Assembly (NCBI RefSeq): GCF_002119765.1 | Contig: NZ_CP021112.1 | Span: 4,892,501 to 4,956,500 of the forward strand | Reading direction: 5' to 3' | From: Pseudorhodoplanes sinuspersici | Lineage (GTDB): Bacteria > Pseudomonadota > Alphaproteobacteria > Rhizobiales > Xanthobacteraceae | Length of the DNA: 64,000 bases | Part shown: positions 18,798 to 28,499 of the stretch, one piece after another | How positions within the stretch are numbered: position 1 is the stretch's first letter | How the letters are laid out: each line of letters begins with the position of its first letter | Translations under genes and position numbers: made by a program | The notes under the pieces: generated by a model | What the model was told of the DNA's origin: nothing | Database searches by the model: none | The model's input: the letters and a program-made list of their open reading frames with translations, nothing else

Positions 18798-19910
18798 CTA
18801 GGCTTCGGTGGCGGCAAAAACAAGGACTTCGGCAGGATCGAATTCGACCCTGAGATCATCGTTAATCCGCGGGATGGCGTCACGCAGGACACGTCCAGCC
18901 AGTGGAACATCGAGGCCGTCGACAACCACCTCGATCGCATCGACATGGCCCAGAAACTTGCGTTGTTTGATATGGCCGCGCACGCCTTCGCCGCCATTTT
19001 TGAGACGCAAGGCCTGCGGCCGGATCGCGACAATGGCGGCACTGCCCTCCGGCAAGCCCGGTGCGGCAAAACGGCCGACCGCCGTCTCGGCATAGCCGCC
19101 CCGGACGGTACCGGGAACTTCGTTCAGGTCACAGAAGAAACGCGCGACAAACAGATTCTTCGGCTGCAAATAGATCGCCTGCGGCGTATCGACCTGGACG
19201 AGCTGCCCGCCGCTCATCAGCGCGATGCGGTCGCCCATCCGCAATGCCTCTTCCGGATCGTGGGTGACGATCACGGAGGTGACGCGGCTGTCGCGCAGCA
19301 CATTCAGGGTGTCCTCGCGCACCTCGTCCCGCAGCCTGCGGTCGAGCCCGGAAAACGGCTCGTCCATCAAGAGCACGCTCGGCCGCGGCGCCACCGCGCG
19401 CGCCAGAGCGACGCGCTGCTGCTCGCCGCCGGACAGCATATGCGGATAAGCCTCGGCATATTTTTCAAGGCCGACGCGGGCGAGCGCACGCCTCGCTTCG
19501 CCTTCGGCCTCCGCCTTCGGCAGGAATTTCAATCCGAACATGACATTGGCGAGATTGGTCAGATGCGGAAACAGCGCGAAGTCCTGAAACATCAGGCCGA
19601 CGCCGCGCCGTTCCGGCGGCAGGAAGGTCGCGCCACCCGACACATCCTGATCGTTGATAAGAACGCGCCCTTCGCTCGGCTCTTCCACACCGGCGGCAAG
19701 GCGCAGCAGCGTGGTCTTGCCGCAACCGGAGCGGCCGAGCAGGCAGATGATCTCGCCCGGCTCGATCACCAGCGAAAAGTCGCGCACCGCAACCACATCG
19801 CCGTAACGATGGGTGATGTGGTCATACGACAGCTTCGCGGCGATCGATGCCGGCGTTCGTCCAGCCTCGATCCGCGCAATCGCGGCGCCCGATGCGGCAC
19901 GCGCAGCCAT
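18798..19910 (-). CDS. ABC transporter ATP-binding protein, FbpC-like
   Basis: An ATPase of the iron(III)/polyamine/molybdate (CUT-type) importer class. Walker A is GRSGCGKTT, the Q-loop is MFQDFALFPHL, the signature is LSGGEQQRVALARA, and Walker B with D-loop is VLLMDEPFSGLD. VTHDPEEALRM contains the switch His. The C-terminal TOBE-like part runs from about 290 to 365. No permease or binding protein lies near, so its partners must be elsewhere or it serves another role. Its ATG directly follows the scpB stop (TAA ATG), implying coupling. The gene looks inserted between scpB and tatA, which are often adjacent in relatives. Confidence 0.88.
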   Translation of the reverse strand: MAARAASGAAIARIEAGRTPASIAAKLSYDHITHRYGDVVAVRDFSLVIEPGEIICLLGRSGCGKTTLLRLAAGVEEPSEGRVLINDQDVSGGATFLPPERRGVGLMFQDFALFPHLTNLANVMFGLKFLPKAEAEGEARRALARVGLEKYAEAYPHMLSGGEQQRVALARAVAPRPSVLLMDEPFSGLDRRLRDEVREDTLNVLRDSRVTSVIVTHDPEEALRMGDRIALMSGGQLVQVDTPQAIYLQPKNLFVARFFCDLNEVPGTVRGGYAETAVGRFAAPGLPEGSAAIVAIRPQALRLKNGGEGVRGHIKQRKFLGHVDAIEVVVDGLDVPLAGRVLRDAIPRINDDLRVEFDPAEVLVFAATEA

Positions 19911-20996
19911 TTATTCCTCGGTGTTCTCCGCGCGCGGCGCGAGACCGAAATCGAGGTCGCCCGGCTCGAGCGGATCTTCGTCGTCACGTAACGCCGGATC
20001 GTCGGACGGCATCGGCACCGAGAAATTCGGCGGCAGATGGCCCTCCAGCATGCCCGAACCCTTCAATTCGTCGAGACCCGGCAGGTCGCCCAGTTGCTCC
20101 AAGCCGAAATGCGAGATGAAGGCCTCGGTCGTGCCATAAGTGATCGGACGGCCCGGCACCTTGCGGCGACCACGCGGCTTGATCCAGCCGGTTTCGAGCA
20201 ACACGTCGAGCGTGCCTTTCGAGATGCTGACGCCACGGATGTCCTCGATCTCGGCGCGCGTGACCGGCTGATGATAGGCGATGACGGCCAGCGTCTCGAC
20301 CGCGGCACGCGACAGCTTGCGCGGCTGTATCGCTTCGCGCGTCATCAACCAGGCGAGATCGCTGGCGGTGCGGAAGGTCCATTTGCCGTTGACGCGCACG
20401 AGATTGACGCCGCGATGGGCATATTCCTCTTTCAGCAGCGCGAGCACCGGTTCCAATTTGACGCCGTTCGGCAGCCGCTGCGCCAGCGTCTTCTCGTCGA
20501 TCGGCTCCTTGGACGCGAACAGCAGCGCCTCGAGGATGCGCATTTCGTCGGGACGTCCCTGCGGCAACTGATGCCCGTCGGAAACGGCCTCCGCGTTTTC
20601 GTCTTCGTCTAAACGCCCCTGCTCGTCAGCCGCCTGCAACGTCTCGGACTCGGATTGTTCCGAAGACGCTTCTTCCTCGTCATCATCTTCGTCCTCGTCG
20701 AGGTCATCCTCCTCGTCGTCGTCTTCGTCCTCGTCGTCATCTTCGTCTTCCGGACCCTCGTCATCAGAGTCCTGACTTTCAGTGTCATGGTCTTCCGCGG
20801 CAACGTTCAGCTCTTCCGAAACAGCCTCCGGCTCTTCGGTCACCTCCGGCTGCTCTTCAGATGCTGCTTCAGCCTCGGACACCTGCGCGCCATCCGGATG
20901 AGGTTGCGCGTTCTTCACCGGTCGCAGCTCGGTCACCGGCTGCGAGTCCACAATGTCCTGCTCGTCCTCTATCCGTTTGCGGGCCAAGCTTGGCAT
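19911..20996 (-). CDS. scpB: Segregation and condensation protein ScpB with a long acidic N-terminal extension
   Basis: ScpB is the winged-helix dimer that completes the SMC-ScpA-ScpB condensin. The ScpB core is about residues 150-320: RILEALLFASKEPIDEKTLA, SRAAVETLAVIAYHQPVTRA and RGVSISKGTLDVLLETGWI. Ahead of it lies an extension of about 145 residues, very rich in Asp and Glu at 75-115. Typical ScpB proteins are about 200 residues, so this one (361) is unusually long. Start 20996 is fixed by GAGGAGG eight bases upstream. It lies after scpA, 125 bases downstream. Confidence 0.93.
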   Translation of the reverse strand: MPSLARKRIEDEQDIVDSQPVTELRPVKNAQPHPDGAQVSEAEAASEEQPEVTEEPEAVSEELNVAAEDHDTESQDSDDEGPEDEDDDEDEDDDEEDDLDEDEDDDEEEASSEQSESETLQAADEQGRLDEDENAEAVSDGHQLPQGRPDEMRILEALLFASKEPIDEKTLAQRLPNGVKLEPVLALLKEEYAHRGVNLVRVNGKWTFRTASDLAWLMTREAIQPRKLSRAAVETLAVIAYHQPVTRAEIEDIRGVSISKGTLDVLLETGWIKPRGRRKVPGRPITYGTTEAFISHFGLEQLGDLPGLDELKGSGMLEGHLPPNFSVPMPSDDPALRDDEDPLEPGDLDFGLAPRAENTEE

Positions 20997-21121
20997 CCTT
21001 TCAGCCTCCTCAAAGGTCACGATGCTGTTCCGATCCAGCGATCCGGCATCGCATCGCAATCAACTCTCAAACCACCACGCATCACACCATCCGACAACGC
21101 ACGTTTCGCCCTCAGCCGCAG

Positions 21122-21940
21122 CTATTGCGCTGCCGGTGAAGCGGCGTGCGGCATCGGCGGCCCCTGACGCTTGCGCAAATAAAGCGGCGCGAAGGCCGCA
21201 TGCTGCTGCACCTCGATCTTGCCTTCGCGCACCATCTCCAACGCCGATGCGAAGCTCGATGCGGTCACCGTCGCGATCATCGACGGCTCAACCAGATAGG
21301 AGATGAGATATTGATCGAGCCGGTTCCAGTCGTCGGTCGCGCCGATCAGCTTTTCGATTTGCTGACGCGCTTCGGCGAGCGACCAGACCTGGCGCTGCTT
21401 GAAGCGCACATGGCTCATCGCACTCTTCTGACGCTGCACCGCATAGGCCGAGAGCAGGTCGTACAGCGTCGCAGTCCATTGCGGATGCTTGATGTCGTTG
21501 ATCGGCTCGGGATTGCCGCGGCTGAACACGTCGCGCTCAAGCTGCGGCATCTCCATCAGCTTCTGGGCAACTTCGCGGAACGCTTCCAAGCGCTTCAGGC
21601 GGAAGGCCAACGCGCTCGCCATGTCCTCGGCGCTCTGGCCTTCCGGCTCGTTCTGATCGGGCAGCAACAGACGCGATTTCAGATAGGCGAGCCAAGCTGC
21701 CATGACGAGATAATCGGCGGCGAGTTCCAACCGCAACGAACGCGCCGCCTCGATATAGGCAAGATACTGATCGGCCAGCGCCAGGATCGAAATCTTCGAC
21801 AGATCGACCTTCTGCTGACGCGACAATGTCAGCAGCAAATCGAGCGGCCCCTCGAAGCCTTCGACATCGACAACCAGCGCCGGCTCGTCGCTGGCGCGTT
21901 CGGCTGTCTCTGCATCGAAGGGAATGATTTCAGCCGTCAT
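21122..21940 (-). CDS. scpA: Segregation and condensation protein ScpA
   Basis: ScpA is the kleisin that bridges SMC heads. VEGFEGPLDLLLTLSRQQKV at the N-terminus is diagnostic, followed by ALADQYLAYIEAARSLRLEL and AAWLAYLKSRLLLPDQ. The C-terminal winged helix is at about 200-255 (STIATVTASS-like region). ATG 21940 shares one base with the nagZ stop (TGATG), and GGAG precedes it by ten bases. The protein has 272 residues, normal for the family. The nagZ-scpA-scpB order is common in alphaproteobacteria. Confidence 0.96.
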   Translation of the reverse strand: MTAEIIPFDAETAERASDEPALVVDVEGFEGPLDLLLTLSRQQKVDLSKISILALADQYLAYIEAARSLRLELAADYLVMAAWLAYLKSRLLLPDQNEPEGQSAEDMASALAFRLKRLEAFREVAQKLMEMPQLERDVFSRGNPEPINDIKHPQWTATLYDLLSAYAVQRQKSAMSHVRFKQRQVWSLAEARQQIEKLIGATDDWNRLDQYLISYLVEPSMIATVTASSFASALEMVREGKIEVQQHAAFAPLYLRKRQGPPMPHAASPAAQ

Positions 21941-22968
21941 CAGGCCAAAGCTCCTGCGCCTGAGCCACTCAACAGGTTTGCGAATTGCGTGCGCGCGGAT
22001 GCGACATCGAAGCCACCCTGCCCGCGCCGCAACGCCAGCGCGCGATCGGCACGGACCAGCGCCTCGCCGGCGAGCACCGGAACCGCACCGGCAACCTCCC
22101 GCATCTCGGCGAGATCGCCGTTGCAATGGAGCACGAGATCGCAGCCGGCCGCGATCGCAGCTTTGCTGCGCTCGGCAATCGTGCCGGACAAGGCTCCCAT
22201 CGAAACGTCATCACTCATCAGCAAACCCGAAAATCCGATCAATCCGCGAATCACCTCGCGGATCATTATCGCCGATGTGGTGGCCGGCGCGGTGGCGTCG
22301 ATCGCGCTAAACACAACATGTGCGGTCATGCCGAGCGGCAGATTTGACAGCGGCCGGAAGGCCGCAAAGTCGGTCGCCTCCAGCGTCGCGCGATCCGTAT
22401 CGACAACCGGAAGCTTCAGATGGCTATCCGCTGTGGCACGACCATGGCCGGGCAGATGCTTAAGCACAGGTAATACGCCCGCAGCCATCAAACCGTCGGC
22501 CACGGCCCCGGCGAGGGCCGCCACCTGCTCCGGCGTGATGCCGAAGGCCCGGTCGCCGATGACGGCATCAGCGCCAACGACCGGCACGTCCGCGACCGGG
22601 ATACAGTCCACATCGATCCCAACGGCCCGCAAATCTTCGCCTATCAGCCTGCCGCCGAGGCGCGCCGCGGCGAGACCGCGGGCGGAATCAGCCTCATAGG
22701 CGGCAGCATAGGCATTGCCGGGCGGGTAAGCCGGCCAATGGGGTGGCCCCAGCCGTTGCACCCGCCCCCCCTCCTGATCCACCAGAACGGGTGCCTCCCA
22801 GCCAACGGTGTTCCGGAATTCCCTCGTTAGCGCAGCCACTTGTGTCGGATTGCCGACGTTGCGCTTGAATAGGATCAGGCCCCATGGAGCCGCCTCGCGC
22901 AGAAAAGCCGCCTCATCGGCGGTGAGGGTCTGGCCGGAAAGTCCGCAGATGAATGCGCGCACCGTCAT
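21940..22968 (-). CDS. nagZ: Beta-N-acetylhexosaminidase NagZ
   Basis: NagZ removes GlcNAc from anhydro-muropeptides in the cytoplasm during peptidoglycan recycling (glycoside hydrolase family 3). KHLPGHGRATADSH at residues 170-183 holds the conserved His of the mobile loop. MSDDVSMGAL at 251-260 holds the nucleophilic Asp. LVDQEGGRVQRL is a further signature. At 342 residues it is complete. The gene overlaps scpA by one base and follows the SPOR gene by 47 bases. Confidence 0.96.
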   Translation of the reverse strand: MTVRAFICGLSGQTLTADEAAFLREAAPWGLILFKRNVGNPTQVAALTREFRNTVGWEAPVLVDQEGGRVQRLGPPHWPAYPPGNAYAAAYEADSARGLAAARLGGRLIGEDLRAVGIDVDCIPVADVPVVGADAVIGDRAFGITPEQVAALAGAVADGLMAAGVLPVLKHLPGHGRATADSHLKLPVVDTDRATLEATDFAAFRPLSNLPLGMTAHVVFSAIDATAPATTSAIMIREVIRGLIGFSGLLMSDDVSMGALSGTIAERSKAAIAAGCDLVLHCNGDLAEMREVAGAVPVLAGEALVRADRALALRRGQGGFDVASARTQFANLLSGSGAGALA

Positions 22969-23015
22969 CGGCGCGGCTTAGCCCCTCGCCGAGTCGGGGG
23001 TCAAGCCACGGGCGC

Positions 23016-24734
23016 TTAATTCCTCTGGACGACGCACTGGCCGCCGGCAGCTTTCAGGCTGCCGCAGAACTGGCTGGCCTCCGCCTGGGTGCCGAACGGG
23101 ATCTGGGCACGATAATAAGTTCCCTTAACCCCGAGATCGGCGCGACGGATCACCGGCTGGTGGTTCCCCAGCACCGAGGGGAATTGCTGCTGCAAGGCCC
23201 GGTACGATGCCTGGGCGTCGGATTGCGTCCGCTGCGAGGTCACCTGGACGGCATAGGCTCCCGCCGCAGCACCGCCACTGGTTCCAGTTGTGAGCGGCGC
23301 CGGGAACGGCGAGCCCGCTGCGGGCGTGCGGGCCGCCTGGCGCTGAGGCTGGGCAGTGGGCAGCGGCGGGGCCGCCTGCGGCTGGTCGGTTGGCGACAAG
23401 GCCAATGGTGCATTCGCTGAGGGGTTATTGAGGATGTCGTCCACGCTCGTTGGCGCCGCCGACGCGGTCCTGGCCTGCGCCGGACGGGCGGTTGGCGCCG
23501 GCGCATCGCTGCCCTGATCCGGTTTGATCGTGACTGTGCGGATCCGCTTCGGCTCAGTCTGAGCGGGAACGCCGGCGACGCCTCCCGGCGCAATATTGGC
23601 AGCAGGCTGTCCCTGTCCTGCCAGACCAGGAAAGACCATGCGAGGTGTGCCCGCCTGCGCCGGATCGCGCATTTCAAGCGGCTTTTCCTCACGCGGCACG
23701 AGCTTCTCGCCTGCAGCACCAACACGATCCTGGATCGGTTTGGCATTCGGATCGGCGGCTGGAACGATCTTCGAGGGATTGTTGTCAGCCTCGATCACCG
23801 GCGGCGGAACGGCCGCGCCGGAATTGCCGAACATCGCGCGATAGCCAAAAGCCGTCGCGGTGCCGACAACGGCAAGGGCCAGGACCGCGAGCACGGTGAC
23901 AAGACCGCCCCGCCGCCCCGCCGGCTCCTCGCCGATCGGCCGCGTCACGGCCTGCGGCATCTGGCCGTAAGGCGATTGTCCGTAAGCCTGTTGCCCGTAG
24001 CCGGGCTGCGCATATCCGGCCTGATTGTAATATTGATCGGAATAGCCCTGCTGGCCGTCGGCATATTGCGAACCGTCGGCATATTGCGAATAGCCGGCCT
24101 GATCGGCGTATTGGCCCTGATCATATTGGCCCGGATTTTGGGCGTAGCCGTATGGCGCGGCATGCGAGTCTGCATAGCCCTGCCCGGCATAGCCTGCATT
24201 GGGATCATAGCCCGCGTAGCGCGGATCGTCGTAACGCGGGTCCTGATAACGCGGATCTTGATAATGGCTGTCGCCGTACGGCGAGTCGCCCTGCGGCTGC
24301 ACGTAATGACCGTAATTCGGGTCGTTGTAGCTCGGATCGCTGTATTGCGCGTGGGCGTCATAGCGCGGATCGTATTGCGGTTCGCCGTAGGCGTTCTGGC
24401 CGTATGAGCTCTGCGCGTTGTCGTATGGATCCGAATGACCGGCTGGCGATCCATATGGATCGGAGCCGTAACTGTCCTGCGGCGGTGCTTGAACCTCAGG
24501 CGCAGCCTTCTGCGCCGGAGCGCGCGGCGCGCTGTGGGGAATACGGACACTGCTCTGACTTGGACTTTTGCTTGGGCTCTGGCTTGGACGCTGGGGCGGC
24601 ATCGCCTCGTTCTGCTGCCCGATCAGGCGGGCAAGTTCGGCGAGGGGATCGCCCGCCGGCTGAGCTGCCGCCGGCCGGGCACGACCATACGGATCGTTGG
24701 GGCGAAGGCCCCGGTTACGATTATCGTCCGCCAT
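23016..24734 (-). CDS. SPOR-domain inner-membrane protein, FtsN-like layout
   Basis: SPOR domains bind denuded septal peptidoglycan. The layout is cytoplasmic, then one span, then a periplasmic linker, then SPOR. The first 290 residues are low complexity, rich in Tyr, Gln, Asp and Gly, with near-repeats such as YQDPRYQDPRYDDPRY and SQYADGSQYADGQQ. A span (LVTVLAVLALAVVGTATAFG) follows. The SPOR domain occupies the last 80 residues (GAYAVQVTSQRTQSDAQASY, KGTYYRAQIPFGTQAEASQF). MADDNRNRG at 24734 is the probable start; the frame continues upstream without recognisable coding. It lies between argS and nagZ, as in many relatives. Confidence 0.88.
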   Translation of the reverse strand: MADDNRNRGLRPNDPYGRARPAAAQPAGDPLAELARLIGQQNEAMPPQRPSQSPSKSPSQSSVRIPHSAPRAPAQKAAPEVQAPPQDSYGSDPYGSPAGHSDPYDNAQSSYGQNAYGEPQYDPRYDAHAQYSDPSYNDPNYGHYVQPQGDSPYGDSHYQDPRYQDPRYDDPRYAGYDPNAGYAGQGYADSHAAPYGYAQNPGQYDQGQYADQAGYSQYADGSQYADGQQGYSDQYYNQAGYAQPGYGQQAYGQSPYGQMPQAVTRPIGEEPAGRRGGLVTVLAVLALAVVGTATAFGYRAMFGNSGAAVPPPVIEADNNPSKIVPAADPNAKPIQDRVGAAGEKLVPREEKPLEMRDPAQAGTPRMVFPGLAGQGQPAANIAPGGVAGVPAQTEPKRIRTVTIKPDQGSDAPAPTARPAQARTASAAPTSVDDILNNPSANAPLALSPTDQPQAAPPLPTAQPQRQAARTPAAGSPFPAPLTTGTSGGAAAGAYAVQVTSQRTQSDAQASYRALQQQFPSVLGNHQPVIRRADLGVKGTYYRAQIPFGTQAEASQFCGSLKAAGGQCVVQRN

Positions 24735-24860
24735 TCTGACTGCGACCTTCTTCGATCTGGGTCGGTTCGCGCGGCCACCGGCCGCTCCCATACACATGAC
24801 GCAAAGGCATGCCGGAACCCCTCGTGGCAAAACCCGCGAACCGCCGCGTTCAACGCGCAA

Positions 24861-26651
24861 TCACCGCATTTCCTCAGGCGCCCCCACTCCAAGCAGTCCC
24901 AAGCCTGAGGCGAATACTGTGACGACGGCTTGGACCAATGCCAAGCGCGCCACGGTTAGTAGTTCATCATTCTGGATAATGAAGCGTAAATGAGGCGCAC
25001 CTTTTCCCTGCGTCCAATGGGCATGGAACTCGCTGGCCAGATCGTACAGGTAAAAGGCGATTCGATGGGGCTCGTGCGCCAAAGCCGCGGTTTCGAGGAG
25101 GCGCGGATAGAGCGCGACCTTGCGGATGATGGCTTTTTCGGCCGGGTCGGTCAGCCGGTCCAGCGCCGCTTCGGACAGAAGCGCGACCCGCGTCTGGTCG
25201 GTCTCGGGCAGGTTTGGAAAAGCCTCCCGCGCCATGCGAAAGATCGAATAGCCGCGGGCATGACCATATTGCACGTAGAAGACCGCATTGTCGCGTGACT
25301 GCTCGATCACCTTGGCGAGGTCGAAGTCCAGGACCGCGTCGTTCTTGCGGTAGAGCATCATGAAGCGGACGGCGTCTGACCCGACCTCGTCCACCACCTC
25401 GCGCAGGGTCACGAAGTCGCCGGAGCGCTTCGACATCTTTACCGGCTCGCCGGCGCGCAACAGCTTCACGAGCTGCACGATCTTCACATCGAGCGCGGCC
25501 TCGTTCTTGCTGACGGCCTTCACCGCCGCCTGCATGCGCTTGATATAGCCGCCGTGATCGGCGCCCCACACGTCGATCATGTCGTGGAAGCCGCGATCGA
25601 ATTTCGATTTGTGATAGGCGATGTCGGAGGCGAAATAGGTGTAGCTGCCATCCGACTTCTTCAGCGGGCGATCGACGTCGTCGCCGAAATCGGTGGAGCG
25701 GAACAGCGTCTGCTCGCGGTCTTCGTAATCATCGACCGGCGCGCCCTTCGGCGGCGGCAGGCGGCCTTCATAGACTTCGCCCTCCTTGCGCAATGTGTCG
25801 ATGGTCTCGCCGACCTGATCCTTGCCCTCGATCAGCGAGCGCTCGGAAAAGAACACGTCGTGCTTCACATTGAGGGCTGCGAGATCGTCGCGGATCATCG
25901 CCATCATCATGTCGATGGCGGTCTTGCGTACGACCGGCAGCCAATCGCTTTCCGGCTTTGCAAGTAGATCGCGGCCATACTTGTCGGCCAGTGCAACGCC
26001 GACCGGCTTCAGATAGTCGCCCGGATAGAGGCCCTCCGGAATCTCACCGATGGTTTCGCCGAGCGCTTCGCGATAGCGCAGGAACGCCGAGCGCGCGAGC
26101 ACATCGACCTGCGCGCCGGCATCGTTGATGTAATATTCGCGCGTCACATCGTATCCGGCAAACGCCAACAGGCTCGCCAGCGCGTCGCCGAACACGGCGC
26201 CACGGCAATGGCCGACATGCATCGGACCGGTCGGATTGGCCGACACGTATTCCACGTTGACCTTGGCGCCTTCTCCGATCGGGCTGCGGCCGTAATCTGC
26301 ACCGGCGACGATGGCGGCGCGCAACGCGCCGAGCCAGGCGGACGCCTTCAGCGTCATATTGATGAAGCCGGGGCCAGCGATGTCGACACCCTCGATCAGC
26401 GGATCGGCGCGTAGTTTCTCCGCCAGCGCTTCAGCGAGCTCGCGCGGCTTCTTGCCGGCATCCTTGGCCAGCACCATCGCCGCATTGGTCGCCATATCGC
26501 CATGGCTCGCATCCTTGGGCGGCTCGACGGTGATGCGCGACAGGTTCAGCCCGGCCGGCAGAAATCCCGATGCGATGAGCGCTTCGTTCGCCGCGATGAC
26601 GCGGCGGAGCATCTCGGCAAACAGATTGTCGTATTGAGTTTCGGTCGCCAT
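24861..26651 (-). CDS. argS: Arginine-tRNA ligase
   Basis: ArgRS, a class I synthetase. The HIGH-like motif is [20 protein letters not shown] and the KMSKS-like motif is [16 protein letters not shown]. The N-terminal additional domain (residues 1-110) and the C-terminal DALR-type anticodon domain (from about 475, [19 protein letters not shown] onward) are both present. At 596 residues it is complete. It stands between dgt and the SPOR gene on the minus strand. Confidence 0.97.
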   Translation of the reverse strand: MATETQYDNLFAEMLRRVIAANEALIASGFLPAGLNLSRITVEPPKDASHGDMATNAAMVLAKDAGKKPRELAEALAEKLRADPLIEGVDIAGPGFINMTLKASAWLGALRAAIVAGADYGRSPIGEGAKVNVEYVSANPTGPMHVGHCRGAVFGDALASLLAFAGYDVTREYYINDAGAQVDVLARSAFLRYREALGETIGEIPEGLYPGDYLKPVGVALADKYGRDLLAKPESDWLPVVRKTAIDMMMAMIRDDLAALNVKHDVFFSERSLIEGKDQVGETIDTLRKEGEVYEGRLPPPKGAPVDDYEDREQTLFRSTDFGDDVDRPLKKSDGSYTYFASDIAYHKSKFDRGFHDMIDVWGADHGGYIKRMQAAVKAVSKNEAALDVKIVQLVKLLRAGEPVKMSKRSGDFVTLREVVDEVGSDAVRFMMLYRKNDAVLDFDLAKVIEQSRDNAVFYVQYGHARGYSIFRMAREAFPNLPETDQTRVALLSEAALDRLTDPAEKAIIRKVALYPRLLETAALAHEPHRIAFYLYDLASEFHAHWTQGKGAPHLRFIIQNDELLTVARLALVQAVVTVFASGLGLLGVGAPEEMR

Positions 26652-26710
26652 AAGCGGCTGTCTTTGCTGCTATTTTCGCAATATTGGTACGGTCGGGGCA
26701 GACGCGCGGC

Positions 26711-27916
26711 CTAACGCAATTCGGGTGTCGAGTCAAAGAAACGCGCATGCTCGGCCAGCGCGAAGCGGTCGGTCATGCCGGCAATGAAATCGCCAACCCG
26801 AAGAGTTAGTGTCTCGGCATCGCCGGACGGCAGATCCTCGTGCCACTCGTCGGGCATGTCCTGTGGATGCGCGATGTAATGACCGAACAGATCGCGGACC
26901 ACGCCGGCTGCGTCATTCATGACATGCATGACGCGGTCGTGGCGATACATGTGCGGAAAGAGGAAACCCTTGATACCCTTCTCGGCTTCCGCCATCGCAG
27001 CCGAAAAGGCAATGACAGGCCCCGATGCCAGCCGGATGTCATCGGCGCTCGTCGGCGCCAATGCCTGCAAACGCCGCTGCGATTCGGCGGCGACATCCTC
27101 GATCATCCAGGTGATCAGCCGGCGCATCAGTTCATGCGCCACACGGACCGGATCGAGCGCCGGATAGCGGCGGCCGATGTCGCGCACGATACCGCCGGCG
27201 AACGGAACGTCCTCGAGATCCGAAATGGCAAACAAGCCGGCGCGCAAGCCGTCGTCGATGTCGTGTGCATCATAGGCGATGTCATCGGCAATGGCGGCGA
27301 CCTGGGCTTCGGCGCTGGCAAAACTCCACAGCTGCAGATCCTGCTCCTGCTGATAGTCGCGGATCGCACGCGGCACACCGCTATCGCGGTACCGGTCGAT
27401 GGCATGGCCGGCGCGGTCGGTCAGCGGCCCGTTATGCTTCACCAGCCCTTCCAGCATCTCCCAGGTCAGATTGAGACCGTCGAAATCGGCATAGCGGCGC
27501 TCCAGCGAGGTCACGATTCGCAACGCCTGCGCGTTGTGATCGAAACCGCCCCAGGCCTTCATGGCATCGTTGAGGGCGGTCTCGCCGATATGACCGAAGG
27601 GTGGATGGCCAAGATCATGCGCCAGGGCCAGCCCTTCGGCGAGGTCCTCATCGAGGCCGAGCACCCGCGCCAGCGAACGGGCAATCTGTTGCACTTCCAA
27701 AGTGTGCGTCAGCCGGGTGCGGTAATGATCGCCCTCATGGAAGACGAAAACCTGGGTTTTATGCTTCAGGCGCCGGAAGGCGGTCGAATGAATGATGCGG
27801 TCGCAATCGCGGCGAAAGTCGTTGCGGCTGGGACTGGCCGGTTCGCGGATCAGCCGCCCCCGGCTCAAGGCCGGGTCGGATGCGTAAACAGCGCGGGGGG
27901 CGGACTGGATGGCCAT
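26711..27916 (-). CDS. dgt: Deoxyguanosinetriphosphate triphosphohydrolase-like HD protein
   Basis: An HD-domain dNTPase that splits dNTPs into nucleosides and triphosphate. [16 protein letters not shown] and [15 protein letters not shown] form the HD metal site. [20 protein letters not shown] is the N-terminal signature of type 2 Dgt-like enzymes. With start 27916 it has 401 residues, normal for this type. A later domain (FFDSTPEL end) is also typical. It is divergent from the erpA-like gene with 58 bases between and leads the long minus-strand array. Confidence 0.93.
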   Translation of the reverse strand: MAIQSAPRAVYASDPALSRGRLIREPASPSRNDFRRDCDRIIHSTAFRRLKHKTQVFVFHEGDHYRTRLTHTLEVQQIARSLARVLGLDEDLAEGLALAHDLGHPPFGHIGETALNDAMKAWGGFDHNAQALRIVTSLERRYADFDGLNLTWEMLEGLVKHNGPLTDRAGHAIDRYRDSGVPRAIRDYQQEQDLQLWSFASAEAQVAAIADDIAYDAHDIDDGLRAGLFAISDLEDVPFAGGIVRDIGRRYPALDPVRVAHELMRRLITWMIEDVAAESQRRLQALAPTSADDIRLASGPVIAFSAAMAEAEKGIKGFLFPHMYRHDRVMHVMNDAAGVVRDLFGHYIAHPQDMPDEWHEDLPSGDAETLTLRVGDFIAGMTDRFALAEHARFFDSTPELR

Positions 27917-27974
27917 CGATTTTCGAGGTTTGTGTAGAATTGACGGAACCGGGCGGCGCACCTAACTAATAGGC

Positions 27975-28307
27975 ATGACCATTGGCAACGTCACCGTTTC
28001 CGATCGTGCGGCGAAAAAGATTGCCGCCATCCTGCAGAACGAGCCTGCCGGCGCGATGCTGCGCGTCAGCGTCGAGGGCGGCGGCTGTTCCGGTTTTCAG
28101 TACAAGTTCGACGTCGAGCGCGACCGCGCAGAGGACGATCTGGTGCTGGAACGCGGCAATGCGACCGTGCTGATTGATCCGATTTCCGTCGGCTTCCTCG
28201 CCGGCTCAGAGATCGACTTCGTCGATGATCTGATCGGCTCGGCGTTCAAGATCAACAACCCGAACGCCAAGTCCTCCTGCGGCTGCGGGACGAGCTTTTC
28301 GCTTTAA
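27975..28307 (+). CDS. erpA: Iron-sulfur cluster insertion protein, ErpA/IscA family
   Basis: An A-type carrier that delivers Fe-S clusters to apo-proteins. The three cysteines are in place: GGGCSGFQYKF and the C-terminal SSCGCGTSFSL. The middle (DPISVGFLAGSEIDFVDDLI) matches the family. At 110 residues it is full length. Its target could include IlvD encoded at 44730, which needs an Fe-S cluster, but this is only inference. In related genomes I recall this gene being followed by xth; here about 8.4 kb intervenes. Confidence 0.92.
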   Translation: MTIGNVTVSDRAAKKIAAILQNEPAGAMLRVSVEGGGCSGFQYKFDVERDRAEDDLVLERGNATVLIDPISVGFLAGSEIDFVDDLIGSAFKINNPNAKSSCGCGTSFSL

Positions 28308-28321
28308 TCTACTATTTGAAG

Positions 28322-28493
28322 GGCCCTCATTCGGCCTCATCCTGAGGAGCGTTGCAAAGCAACGCGTCATCGCAAGTCAGGCTTGGCTGACTGCGCATAT
28401 TTGAATCCAATCTCGGGTAAACCCGAGATTGGCGGATGGGGCCGCCCTCGTCCTTCGAGACGGCGACTTCGTCGCCTCCTCAGGATGAGGGCG
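28322..28493. repeat. Intergenic repeat with CCTCATCCTGAGGAG ends and inner hairpins
   Basis: GCCTCATCCTGAGGAGC at 28334-28350 and CCTCCTCAGGATGAGGGC near 28476-28493 form the ends. Between them lie AGTCAG-GCTTGG-CTGACT and CAATCTCGGGT-AAACCCGAGATTG. The second shares its core with 16921-16942. The element lies between erpA and tctC. Confidence 0.8.
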
Positions 28494-28499
28494 GAAAGC

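Noticed and set aside
21146-22699. 517-codon plus-strand open frame opposite scpA and nagZ
   Set aside because: It spans two real genes on the other strand and shows no domain.
23976-24407. Tandem-like units in the SPOR gene looked like a repeat array
   Set aside because: They are codon-level repeats of a Tyr/Gln/Asp-rich domain, with unequal unit lengths and no spacers, so not CRISPR.
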